From: Viola odorata
Taxonomy: Eukaryota; Streptophyta; Magnoliopsida; Malpighiales; Violaceae
Length of the DNA stretch: 64,000 nt
Direction of reading: 5' to 3'
NCBI GenBank assembly: GCA_963691705.1
Contig: OY829539.1
Coordinates: 9,116,501-9,180,500, forward strand
The notes under the pieces are model-generated. The model did no database searches and was not told the origin of the DNA. It saw only the letters and a program-made list of their open reading frames with translations. The first letter of the stretch is position 1. Each line of letters starts with the position of its first letter. This document shows positions 34,543-46,961 of the stretch, one piece after another. The position numbers and the translations under genes are program-made.

Positions 34543-35097
34543 GATTTGGAATTGGTGGTTTTGGTTTTTAATTTAATTTCGTGGAGGAGTCAGGAGTGGG
34601 TGGTGAGATGAGAAGGTTGATGGTGGTGGCGACGACGGATACTGGTGATGGTGATGAAGAATGATAAAGATAGAGATGAGGGACGGAAACGGGGAAACGA
34701 GGATGAGAAGAGATAGAAAAGAGATGAAGGAGACGAGATGAGATAAAGAGGGAAAGGAAGGGGAAAAGGGACACTTTTAATCTCATTCGTCCAATTTTAT
34801 CAAATGGTTCAGATTCTCTTAACATGACTGGTCATGTTACACGAAAAAATAAAGGAGCTGGATCCAAAAATAACCTATCAAGTTGTATTGTGGTTTTTGA
34901 AAATTAAACTAGATTAAATCATTTCAATCTGGTTTGGTATTTTATCTCTCAGCACGATTCACTTGAGATCGAATTGAATATTTCTTATATATATTTATGT
35001 ATTTGCATAAATTTACTAAGTGAATTTTTTTTTTTTGCAAAAACCTATGAGAACTTATAATGTGCCAACTCATCCTAATTTTGGTTCGATATTTCTA

Positions 35098-35357
35098 CTC
35101 CTTCCGATTTTTATTAGATGTCATTTTTTCAGTTTTCACAATAACTAAGATAATCATTAGATTACAATTATTGTATAATTATTGACTAAACTGTTCTTAT
35201 TGATTATCAACAAATCCTTTTTAATTTTCCTTCAAAAAGTAGTTAATTTAAAATTATTTAGCGTTAATTCTGTCATTGACTACAAAATTGAAATACAACA
35301 ACTAAATGACCAAAATTATTTCTTGAAAAAACAACATCTAATAAAAATCTAAGGGAG
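35098..35357. mobile_element. Stowaway-like MITE 1
   Basis: Terminal inverted repeats of about 24 bp start CTCCTTCCGATTTTTATTAG on the left, with the right end the complement of CTCCCTTAGATTTTTATTAG. The left flank is TA and the right is TG, a degraded TA duplication. Confidence 0.75.
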
Positions 35358-35739
35358 TGGTTGTTTCACTGAAATTCATAAGGGGCGTTTGGTTCGCAGA
35401 TTCTAACATTCTCATGAGAATTATTTTTTTTTTTGTTTTTTAAAGAATTTTGGAACCGTTAGAAATATATGATTACTTTATTTGGTTGCACTGGGAAAAT
35501 ATTTTTATTTTCCGTGTTTGGTTAGTTCTGAATTTTTATCTCAATTACTTTTCTGTCAAAAGCACCTTTACGCTAACATTACTATTAAATTAGTTTTTTT
35601 TTTACATTTTAATAGCTAAATACGTATACATGATTATCCCCAGTGAAATAAATAAAAAATTATTCAATCTCTTTAATGTTTAGATCAAACTAAAAGATAA
35701 TTATTACATTTTCTTTTAAATTTTCAAAAAAAAAACAAT

Positions 35740-36960
35740 TTTTTAACTACTATAAATGTTGAAATTGTAACTTTAAGAAACTATCTGGCTTGTTTTGTTA
35801 AGTTTTTAAACTACATGGGCCAAAATGGAACTCTCTTAAAAGGATAAGATTTTTTTTTTTATAGTTTAGCCAATGTTTTTAGTTATGTTTCATTCTCACT
35901 GTTATGATTAGTATATCTCATTATAATACCGAAAGCGAGATAAAAAATCAATTGTTCTATCTCAGTTTGTATCTCGATCTATATTGGTAAAACACCAGAT
36001 CAAACAGGCATACTAGTGTCTTGGCTTTAAAACTTTAAAATATAAAACAAATTGTACAGATACTCAGCCACAGGTACGACTATACGAGAGTCGAGACTGA
36101 TATATATCTTGCATCAATACTAGACTTGAGTTTTTATTTCCTTAGGTCAAACCTGAATTGGGCCGGTTATCTCTATTACTCCCTCCGTCCCTCAATAAAT
36201 GTCGTTTTACCTTTTGCTTTTACTGTTTCGGCACGTATCTTAAAATGCCCGGTAGACTCACTATTTGAGACAATTTTGCCCCTAATTTTTTCTGGGAAGT
36301 ACGTTAAGGATTAACACGTTCAAAAAAAAAATTGGATTTTTTTGGGGTCAAATAGTGCCTCATCCGACCTCCTCGATATGCGTTCCCTACTGAATATTGG
36401 GATGCAAAGAAGACAAGTAATTCAATCTAGAGGGAGTATTATATTAACTAGTTTAGGCCCATGAGAAGCCCATAGATAGTTAGGAATTGTTTATGAATGT
36501 ATGTAGGGACTAATTTGTTTACCGCTTGGATCTTTTTATCATTGAGTAAATTGCACAAAAAAAATTATAATTTTCTAAAGATTATAATTTTAACCTTTAT
36601 AGTAGTTACAAATTTGAAAAAAGTTTTGAAAACTGAAAATTTTCACCCTATCTATTACATTTTCTTTCAAATTCTCATATTTTGTACCTTTATTTTGTTT
36701 TAACAACCGTAAAAGTGAAATTGTAAATTTTTTAAAAATATTAGGTTTATTTTATTAAGTTTTTAAACTATAAGGGCAAAGTGAAACTCTCAAAAAATTT
36801 TAAAAAAAAAAATTCATACAGTTTAATATATTTAATTAATATTGTCAATTTTATTCCACTCCAACTAATATAGCCGATATATCTCATCTAAGATAAAAAT
36901 GACATGAAAAACTAATTGTTTCATCTTAATTTGCATCTCGATCTGTATTGATCAAATAGC
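35740..36960 (+). repeat. Diverged direct duplication within the intergenic region
   Basis: The blocks at about 35740-36010 and 36690-36960 share, in order, 'gaaattgtaa', 'ttaagtttttaaacta', 'gaaactctc', 'atatctcat' and 'catctcgatctgtattg'-like strings at moderate identity. A related segment is seen near 53560-53690. The source element is not identified. Confidence 0.45.
36179..36436. mobile_element. Stowaway-like MITE 2
   Basis: It starts CTCCCTCCGTCCC and ends AGAGGGAG, flanked by TA on both sides (36177-36178, 36437-36438). These are the classic Tc1/mariner MITE ends of plants. Confidence 0.85.
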
Positions 36961-37329
36961 GTACAAAACATCTCAACCGGACTAGCATCGTACAAAACAC
37001 CTCAATTTCTTTTTGACCATATTTGGCAGACGGCGACGCGTCCTATCAAACAACTTCATAGTCCACATTGAAGCAATCACAATCCTGGATGGAAACCAAA
37101 AAAACTCAGCCGCTTTCACATATCACAACTTCACACAGTAACCTAATCAATAACAAATCCCTAATTAAGACTGAAATAAAAATAAAAATAAAAATAAAAA
37201 GTTATTTTAATGCATTAAAAATATATCTATTGTTATCAAATTAGATAAATTAATACTGCATGTCTATTGTAAATTAATATTGATGTAAAAGAAATAAAAA
37301 TAAGTTATTAAAAAATAAGAGAGAAAATA

Positions 37330-37558
37330 CTCCATCCGGTGCAAAATAAACGACGTGTTCGGTATCCTAGGTTAGAAAAGATGACATTGTCCTTGTCATC
37401 CCTTAGTGTAAACTGAGACAGAAGTCATGGTAATTTCGAAAATAGACTTGGATGGTAGGGGTACAAAGGTCAAAAATTGCCTCATTTTCTGTAAACTAAT
37501 CATTTTCTTAATCCAAATGTAAATACCCAGAAAATCATTTATTTTGTATTAGAGGGAG
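37330..37558. mobile_element. Stowaway-like MITE 3
   Basis: It starts CTCCATCCGGTGCAAAATAA and ends with the complement-like TTTTGTATTAGAGGGAG, flanked by TA on both sides. Confidence 0.8.
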
Positions 37559-38951
37559 TATTAAATTACCAATAAGTTATAAGTTTTTTTTTATTGGATA
37601 GGACATAGCTCGGTGATAAAGAGAGAGTATTTAGCACTCCTTTAATTTATTTTATTATTCTTTGTTTTCTTTTTTCTTTTTTTTTGCCCTAGCTAGCGGC
37701 TAAGACTATCTAACATAAAAAGGAGGCAACACTCTCTCAATCTCTATACAACGGTCCTAGGTGGTCAAATTATGGTTTATATTAATAAAAACAACGTCGA
37801 ATGGTTAAAATTTGAAGTATACGTATAATCAAAAGCATGCATAAATGGTAAAATTTCAACATAAATAGTCAAAATAAATCTACTTGATAAAAACGATGAC
37901 TTGAAGGTTCACAACTCTAACATTTATGACAATCGGTCATCTCGAGCAAGCCATTTACGACAATTGATTCTTTAAAATTCTACTTTACATATGATTGTGA
38001 GATTACCCGTGAGATAGCCCACTAGACACTCTGATATGTTCCTGAACTCTTAGGAAATATTTGTTGTTGATCTTGCTCAAAAAATCTTTTTTTAATCTAA
38101 AAATAAATAACTATCCGACCTAATTAAGTTTCTAATCTAACCGAAAAGGATGATTAAAACCCTAATTCGATAATCGATTAGGATCTCAACTCGAAGCTTC
38201 TAATTTCTAAATCAACCTGTGTTTAGAATCTTTCCTTTTACTTACTTGGGTAATGAGAGAGTTTTATTTATCATCAAGTCTACTCCAATTGACCGACACT
38301 TCACGTTCCTTTCATTAAAGAAAACAAGCACCACTATTTGAGTACTTGTGTAATCAAAGAACCCATAAAAAATGTCAAAAGTTACAGAAGACCGTTGCTA
38401 TCATTAATGATTCAATTATTAATAATGCCAACTCGTAGAAGGTTTGATTCAAAGATGGCTGGAGCTACCTATACATTGCTGATAGATTCAACACAAACCT
38501 CCACTAAAAGCCTATTGGGTAGAAAATTACACAAACTAATTTAATTAAATATATTAGAATTTCTGACCTCATGCTCACGTATACCCTAATACTATATTAA
38601 TATAAATAATAATAAAAAAACTACCTTTATGAGTCATGATTTAATTATAAGTAGGGTTATTAAAATCTCATCCAACTTTTAAGATTTTACATCATCAAAA
38701 TGAGCCGAATCATTATAAAATATTATTTTATAAACTCTATGCGGCTCTAATGAGACACATCATGTATTTCTTTTTTGTTCTTTTTCAAAGATTTTTTGTT
38801 GGTCAAATTTCAAAAAAGGTTTCTTTTTTTGTCAAGCTTTCAATTAAAAAATAAATAAAGTTGTTTATACCATTATTACATGCATGCATATATATAAGTA
38901 CATGGTAGGGGTGGGCTTATTTGCAATGAGAGTATTCTTTTTGGTAGATAA

Positions 38952-41900
38952 ATGGATATGAATATAAAAAGAGTGCGTGTATCGGAACAGAGTCCTGATC
39001 TTGCCATTTACTCCACTAACCACCAAGTCACCGGACGACGGTCAGCAAATTACCAGCCAAGTATTTGGAGCCTTGATTCCTTAGAATGCTTGCGCATTGA
39101 TTCTGAGGTAACGACTCAATTCCTCATCTTCTTTTTCTTTTATGTTGATCGACACCTATGTCCAATGGCGAAGCTATGGCGATTTTTCGTTGGGGGAAAA
39201 ATGGTTGATTGAAAATGAAATTTTAGATCTTTAAGGATCGTTATAAAATAATATAAAAATTGGGGGATCAAATAAGATCATTTTTTATTTAGGAGGGAAA
39301 ATATGAATTTTTCGACGAAAAGTAGTTTTAAGTCAATACCCAATAACATGAATTTTTTTTTTTGGGTGGGGGGAAGGGGGATTATCCAAAAGGAGGCTCC
39401 ACCGCTACCTATGTCTAGGAAAGCAATTACACTGGAAATATAAAATAAAAAAAGGATATTAATATGCGGATGAGTTTGGATTGTCATTGGTAAATGATTT
39501 TTCAAATAAGACGGAAAAAAATACTCGTGATGTTGAGGATTGAATCTCACATCTTATAAAAACAAAAAAATAAATTTCCCACAATAATTCTTTAAATTTT
39601 ATGTTTTTAAAGAAAATATCGTATGTTATTGTGTAATGACCTTTAAAATTTTAAGTATTTTTTGTCAATAAACTCATATTTTTCTTCCTAAACAAAAAAA
39701 AATCCTATTTGGTCCTCAAATTTTTATATTATTTTATAATGAATTTTAAAGTTTTAAAATTTCCTTATATGTTTATCATATTTTATACATATGATTCCCC
39801 CCAACAAAAAAAAAACTCACCCTACTAACCGCAACCTCAACCCACAATTTTTTTATCATGTTATAATACGTTTGTTTTATACATAGAACCTTAACATTGT
39901 TGTGTGTGTTTTGTAGATGCAAACAAGCAAGGAGAGAGCAACCAAGTTAGAGGAGGACGTAATGAGGTGCTTGATCAACAAAGAGGAAGATGGAGAAGAT
40001 AACTTGGGTGTGCTTGAACTGATAGATGACATAGAAAGAATAGGTTTGGGATGTCGATTTCGCGAGTGCATTCATCGTTCTCTCCATAAAATTGCATCGA
40101 CGAAGGAAATTAAGGTTGATGACAACAAAACTACTCTCCACGCCACCGCACTCAACTTCAGACTTCTTAGAGATCATGGTTTTCAGGTCTCTCAAGGTAT
40201 GTGTCATCTTTTTCTACCTAATTATACTTATGATTGCAACGTCAATTTATGGAACTTACAATCCATTTTTACCGTCAACATGTTTCAGTTCGGAACTTAT
40301 AATCCAAACTGCTCACTCTCAAAGTCAAAATTAACAATCTGATATGATAACCTTGTTTTGTTGTGATACTATGGCAGATGTATTTAGAAGTTTTGTGGAT
40401 GATGAGGGCAACTTCATGACATGTCTTAGCACAGACATGGAAGGATTGTTGAGTTTGTATGAAGCTTCATGCCATGGTTTTGAAGGAGAAAAGTTGTTAG
40501 AAGATGCAAGAGAATTCAGTAGCAAACAACTCAACAAGAGGATTGTGGAAAATTCAGGAACAAACACATTTGTGGAGCAAGTGATGAATCATGCAATGGA
40601 GCTTCCGTTGGTGAGGAGAATGGAGAGAGTGGAGGCCAGGTGGCATATTGATGCATATGCTAAGAGGGACAATGCAAATCTTCTCCTTCTTGAACTTGCC
40701 AAGTTAGATTTCAATTTCGTTCAATCAATGCTAAAAATGGAGCTTCAACATGTTTCAAGGTAAGACCAAAAAAAAGTAAAAGGAATTGAAAAAAAAAACA
40801 CTAACATACTTATATTCAAACAGAAGAGTGAGTTTGAATCTTGTAATCTCATATTCAAATGAAAATTAACTCAACACGAAATATTCTTTCGTTTATGAAA
40901 ATTTCAAACAGAAAAACTTTCACTTTAATGGTTACTCACAAATCATGTTTCTTTTAATGAATAAGCTCATTAACTCGGAGATTATTAAAAAATTGTAAAT
41001 TGATTCCTAAGTATCGTTTAGCTACAACCTATATATATATACAATATTCTGACTAATTACTTTAGTGAATTGAAAATTTGATCTCATTAATTTGTTTTAG
41101 ATGGTGGAAAAGCATGGGCCTAGCAAAAGAGTTGAGTTTTGCTAGAGACAGGGTGGTGGAATGCTTCTTTTCGGCGGTCGGGATAGTGACTGAGCCGAAT
41201 TGTCTCAATGAAACCCGCATAAACTTGACGAAGGTGATGGCTCTTTTGTCTACTCTCGACGACATCTATGACGTTTACGGTTCGCTCAACGAGTTGCAGT
41301 CATTTACGAATGCAGTTCAAAGGTACGTATTCAAATTTTCTTTATATATAATGATCGAATTTGCGACATATTATTTAAATAATAAAATGTCAAATCACTT
41401 AAAAATTTATTGATTTGTTGATTTCATACTGGATGGAAAAAAAGTTAACTTTTTTCTTATTGGATAATCATATAGATGGGATATCTATGCAATGGAGAAT
41501 CTTCCTCTATACTTGAAAGTGTTCTTCTTAGCTCTATACAACACCGTCAATGAAATGGCGTATCATAGCATGAAACAACATGGCGTTAACATTACATCTC
41601 ACCTCAGAAAAGTGGTATGTACAAATTAAAGGTTTTGATAACCGGATCAGACCAACTTGGTAAAACCGAGACTGGTTAAGCTTTAGATTCGGTTTTGGTC
41701 TAAAAATTGGTTTTGGATTGAACTAATAGTATAAAACCAATAATTCGGCTAGTTCAATTAGTAAACAAAGCGAATCAGAACCGATTTGATGAATTTAAGA
41801 GTTGAATTAAAAATAAATAAATTATTTACAACTCTACTAACTCATCGCAATGAATACTATCAGTTATAAAAAAAAATACTAATCTTCGGTTTTTTTTATA

Positions 41901-44216
41901 AAAAAAAAACCAGTGGGCAGATCTATGTGGAGCATTTCTTTTGGAAGCACAATGGGATTTTTGGAAAAAGACGCCAACTTTGGAGGAGTACATGAGCAAT
42001 GGTTGGGTTTCTTCATCAGGGTGTGTCATACTTGTTCATGCATATTTTTTAGTGACCCAAAATGTTACACAAGAGGCGTTAGATTGCTTGGAAAACTACC
42101 ATCAACTCTTGCGCTTGCCCTCCTTACTCTTTCGCCTCCACAACGACTTAGCCACTTCAAAGGTATTTGCAATTTTAACCTTTGTTGTTAAAAAAATCAA
42201 ATAAAATAGTAAAAAATTGACAAAAAAATATGAATGAGAAAAAAAAGAACAGGGAAAAAAATTACATTCCAAATTTTTTTTTCTTTTTTAATAATTTTTT
42301 TTCATTAATTTCTTCAATTTTTACCACATTAGTTATATTATTCATCCATTTAAAAATAATAATACAGTGTTTCTATGCAAGTTTTAAAATTATAGGACGG
42401 AAATGATAAAAAATTACTATATACTTTAAGATTTTACCATTAATTTTTTTTTGGCAAAAAGGCATTTGGGAACCCTGAACTCTGGAGTTTTATTTTGTGG
42501 GAACCCTCAACTATTTTTTAATTTAATCACCCCCCGACTTCTTTACATTTTGTTTAATCACAACCCTACCGTCACGTTTTGCTGATGTGTCACCGTTATG
42601 TGCCTCGTCATGTGCTTATTGGATGCCACGTCATCAAGACACGTCAGCAACTTGCCACATCATCCCAGCCACATCAAGAAGCAAGCCACGTCATCAAACC
42701 AGGGGGGTAATTAAATAAATAAAAAAGTTAAGGGTTGCAATTAATCAAAACATTAAAGTTCAAGGTTGTTTTTTGTCATTTTCCCTAATTTCATTCAATA
42801 ACCCAAATTCCTCTTTTCCTTTCTTTTTCTATACAACAGTATAATGATAATAATAATAATAATAAAAATAAAATTGAAATTAATGCTTTATTGCTAGAAT
42901 TAGAGGTAATTATGATTAATCTAAAATAAGGTTGCCTAAAAAATAACTTAACAATTAGAGGTAATTATGATTAATCTGATTAATTATGATTATTAATGGA
43001 TTTTTTTGCATGAAGCCCCCGTACTAAAAAAAAACAGACTCCTTCTTGAACTATTGGTCAATTGCAAACGCACGTCCCTCTGTTAGTCAAACTAACAGAC
43101 TGTTAGTTTTGACCTTGAATAGCAGGTTACCCAAAAAAAACCTGTTGTTCCCTTTTTTTTTCCTTTTCTTTTCTTTTCTTTAAAAATTCAGAAAAATAAT
43201 GTAATTAATTTTAAAAATTCAAAAATATAATGTAATTAATTTAAAAAATCCAAAAAAATATTGTAATTGATTTTAAAAATTCAGAAAAATAATTATTACC
43301 CCTTAATTGTATTTATTTTTCGTAACCTTATCTTCTTCTTTCTATTACATAGTTATAACCTTATAACTTCTGTCTTCCTCCGCCATTTCCATCCAAAGAA
43401 AAAATAAAAAAGAAACAAAAACACAAAGTATAATAAAATAAATATGACAAAAAGACATAAAACAACCCTGAACTTTATATTTTTATTTAATTACCCCCCT
43501 GGTTTGATGACGTGACTTGCTTCTTGATGTGGCTGGGATGATGTGGCAAGTTGCTGACGTGTCTTGATGACGTGGCATCCAGTAAGCACATGACGAGGCA
43601 CATAACGGTGACACATCAGCAAAACGTGACGGTAGGGTTGTGATTAAACAAAATGTAAAGAAGTCGGGGGTGATTAAATAAATAAATAGTTGAGGATTCC
43701 CACAAAATAAAACTCCAGAGTTCAGGGTTCCCAAATGCCTTTTTGCCATTTTTTTTTTACTACGCCCAACCTCTTGATTTGACAAAAAAAAAAAAACTTA
43801 AACTATTTTTCTTGCGGATTTAAAACTTGGTGCTAAAAAGTTAATGTTTTGCTAGCTCATATTGCATACATATTAAAAAAAGATTAATGCATGTTTGTCC
43901 CTTGATTATGATAGTACAGGCCGAGATAGAGAGAGGAGAAGATGTTAATTCAATACAGTGTTACATTCAAGAAACTGGGAATTCTGAAGAACAAGCTCGT
44001 GATTACATAATAGATTTGATTGACGAAACGTGGAAGAAGATGAACAAAGCAAGATCAGTAACAAACTCACCTTTCCCAAAATCTTTCATTGAATTAGTTG
44101 CGAACTTTGCTCGCACAGTTCAATGCGTTTATCAATTCGGAGATGGGCACGGAGCCCCTGACAAGAGAATCAAGAGTACAATCGCATCAGTGATTATCGA
44201 TCGCCTTACAATATGA
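38952..44216 (+). CDS. Terpene synthase, TPS-b type, seven exons
   Basis: The exons are 38952-39107, 39917-40196, 40378-40759, 41101-41322, 41476-41614, 41914-42162 and 43920-44216. All have GT-AG borders and the frame closes at 574 codons plus TGA. The enzyme ionises and rearranges a prenyl diphosphate. RRx8W is at residues 29-39. The metal-binding DDIYD is at 326-330, and the second metal site, NDLATSKAE, has N470, T474 and E478. Exon number and sequence place it in TPS-b. Only 28 residues precede RRx8W, without a Ser-rich transit peptide. This suggests a cytosolic enzyme using farnesyl diphosphate, like the alpha-farnesene synthases of this clade, rather than a plastid monoterpene synthase. 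The product cannot be read from sequence. A TATA box lies about 60 bp upstream of the ATG. Intron 6 carries a Mutator-like insertion. The neighbour RGTB is convergent. Confidence 0.9.
42453..43747. mobile_element. Mutator-like element with long inverted repeats, in terpene synthase intron 6
   Basis: Left arm 42453-42782 and right arm about 43440-43747 are inverted copies of roughly 310-330 bp, both starting GGCAAAAAGGCATTTGGGAA from the outside. The flanking duplication is A followed by nine Ts (42443-42452, 43748-43757), within the 9-10 bp usual for MULEs, although a T-run is weak evidence. The 650-bp middle has no coding capacity. It contains a 'tagaggtaattatgattaat' pair near 42900-42980 and about four degenerate 'aaaattcagaaaaata' units near 43185-43295. 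Confidence 0.75.
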
Positions 44217-44528
44217 GTATTCTTGTTTATTAGTGTTGGACAATAATATATTCCCCTGCAGCCCTTATATCACTTACGCTGCCAAGCTCTGAGCATCGGA
44301 GTCCATCACTCCGTTTAGGGTTGAGAATAGGTTTTAGCTGAGTGAAAGATTAATAAAAATTAGTCTCTTACTCATGGCTCTATTGTATTTACTCTGTCGT
44401 CAAACTAAGAAAATGCATACGCTTGTAGCATTGAATCCAACGGGAGAACAATAGCACACCATGAGTAGTAAATAACCAATTGTAAAGTAGCTTCCACAAA
44501 TCTGCAATGAATTTCTTACCGAAAACAA
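44217..44528. other. Short intergenic region between convergent genes
   Basis: 312 bp holding the 3' ends of the terpene synthase (plus) and RGTB (minus) transcripts. No other feature is seen. Confidence 0.6.
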
Positions 44529-46961
44529 TTATCTGCCGAAGAAAATCCTATTTACAACGTCTACAGGCAACGCGTAAGCTGGATCTATGGCTTTCAGTCC
44601 TGAATACCCGAGAAGTGAAAGCCCTGAATCAAAATAGAGGAAGCATGATTAGAACTTAATACATGATATCTCCAGTCCACACGATGCATACAACACACTC
44701 ATGGCCTATGAGAAGGGAATGTCATAATAGTGGTGGATGAAAAGAATAAAAAGATTGGAAAGAACAATCCGAGGTATGGCTATGCTAGTCAAATCTATTG
44801 CAAAATACCAGCTACTCCAAAATAAGTATGGAAGACGTCAACTGCATCATCAGGCCTGTCGGAAATTCCTCCGTTCTCCGTGTCCTGCAAATTCCATGAT
44901 AATGCCGGTATGCATCGTGAACAACCCATGATCACTAAAATGATCTGAAGGACGATCACAGCTCATGCAATACGAGCCTAACCTGACAGTTTAAGATGAA
45001 CTTAACGAGCTTTTCCTTGCTAATCCAATGAACTCTGTCAATCATAATCAAGCTAGAAAGAACCCACCATGAATAGCAAACCTGAAGCGATTTAGCTTAT
45101 CCTTTATTAGAAGAAACTTTGAGGAACTTTATAGAAACTAACTCACATTTGAATGCAATACTCACATCAGGAAGTTTCTCCGGGCGACCATTCAGACCTC
45201 CAGATTTTACTTGCCTCTCACATAACCACCATCCTAAGAGGTCCTGGTTGACATGATGTAAGGAACCTGTGATTGCAAGGGCAGCCACACAGCAAAAAAC
45301 TAAAGCCACAATGTGAACAAGAAAGTAGTTAGTTTTTACCATGGATTTTTTACGGTCATATCTTACAAATTAATCCAACAGAAGTGAAAAACACACAAAC
45401 AAAAATACTATTAAAAAAAATCAAGTGTAAAATAAAGCATACTCTGTCCGGCATGAGACTCGGCACCCGGAGTACATCCGAATCCACCATCCACATTTTT
45501 GCAGCTTACGATGTAGTCCACTGCCTTCTCCACATTGATTTTATCCAGACGATGTAATATGGAGAGACAACATATGGCAATATAAGAGAACCTAGAAAAA
45601 AGAATAAAGTTCTTAAATTAAAGTTTACAAATGACAGTACCATAGTAAAGGAGCGTTAGAAGTAATACCTGGTGTCTACTTCTCCCCACATGTCACCAGA
45701 AAATGATCCATCTTCATTCTGTAGACCGGCAACATCTGATTTTGGAATTAAGAAAACCAAGAGATGGGTGGCCCATGAATCATGGAGCTTTGGATCCACA
45801 TTACAATTTGTCACTCCATCTCAGACATTGCTTTCTGAATGGAACAAGTTATAGATTCTGTAGTCTAACATCTTTCAGCTACCTAAAAGGTGAAGTTACA
45901 GCAAAATTCACCAATAGGCACTTGAGCTGACAAAACTTGTAGTTATGACACGATCAAACAAAAGCAATTAGGATAGAAAGTCCAAGTAATTATAAACAGA
46001 AAAATAAAAGAAATCTCAAATAAAATGTGGGCACACCACACAGCCTCCAAATAAAGCAACAAGGATACAGTTCGAAACCCTGTCTATGTCAAGAACATTT
46101 AGTTTGTCAAAAAGGACCAAAACTTGTACAGCACTAAGCGTATAGAGAATATGAGGATCATGCCCAATATTACCACCAAATCCACCTGCATAGCAAATAC
46201 ATCATCAGCTATCCACAATACCCATCATCAATTATTGCTTTTTTTTTATCATTAAACTACTTGTTAAATAGCACAAAATACTAACAATAGACTAACAGCT
46301 GTAGAAACACAGTTTTGAGAATTGAATACCCAAAGATATAATTTGGTCCTACGTTAGAAATTGCGAATGTATTTGGCAAAAAAAACCCTCAACTGAATAT
46401 CATGGTTGATAGCAAAGAGATGATCAATTCAACTTTCAACTACTTTATTCATGGAAGCATAACAGTGAGTGTTTCTAAAACAGGACTAAAATGAAGATAC
46501 GTACAAAAAATAAGATTGCCCAGGATTAAACGTTTATTTTTTTTTTTTTCTTCCTACAAGCCAGACCAATGCATACCAAGTGCAAAAATAAGGTTGCAAG
46601 AGAAAAATTAAACAGACCAAGATTCTTCATTTTTTTTAACTAACCAGACTCGTGTTGGCATTGCATTATCCACTGAATTACTTCATCTGAATCAACAACA
46701 TGAAGCTTTCCCAGAAGATCCAGAGTGGTCAATCCCCAATAAGCACCATTCATCCGTAAGTGTTCCATCACTACAGATTCAAAACTATCCTTCCCCTACA
46801 ATTACACACAACCAGAAACCAAAAGTGAATCATATAAGATTATGAAAATTTTAAGAAAGACAAAACAATTAAAAGAAGAATAGAAGGAAGGGCAGACAAG
46901 AACATACCTTCTCAACTGATAAAATGTAACTAACATGTTTGTCAACAGCCAGCTCCCCCAT
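44529..46961 (-). CDS. RGTB: Rab geranylgeranyltransferase beta subunit
   Basis: The coding exons on the minus strand, in order, are 46961-46908, 46795-46645, 46185-46069, 45735-45669, 45591-45443, 45299-45166, 45081-44983, 44884-44809 and 44623-44529. The frame closes at 313 codons plus TAA, the usual length. The protein pairs with the alpha subunit and attaches geranylgeranyl groups to C-terminal cysteines of Rab GTPases delivered by the escort protein, in the cytosol. Zinc ligands D224, C226 and H276 are present with the family spacing. The barrel repeats include 'QHESGGFGG', 'NEDGSFSGD', 'NVDGGFGC' and '[17 protein letters not shown]'. The start ATG lies directly after a splice acceptor, so the 5' leader is in upstream exon(s). 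There are no stops or shifts; this looks like a working single-copy housekeeping gene. Confidence 0.94.

Larger units (their letters stand above)
34543..38951. other. AT-rich intergenic region with MITEs and a dispersed repeat
   Basis: No gene is supported. It contains three Stowaway-like MITEs (35098-35357, 36179-36436, 37330-37558) and a repeat of roughly 270 bp present twice (about 35740-36010 and 36690-36960). The last 70 bases before 38952 hold a TATA box (tatatataag, 38889-38896), the likely promoter core of the terpene synthase. Confidence 0.6.
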
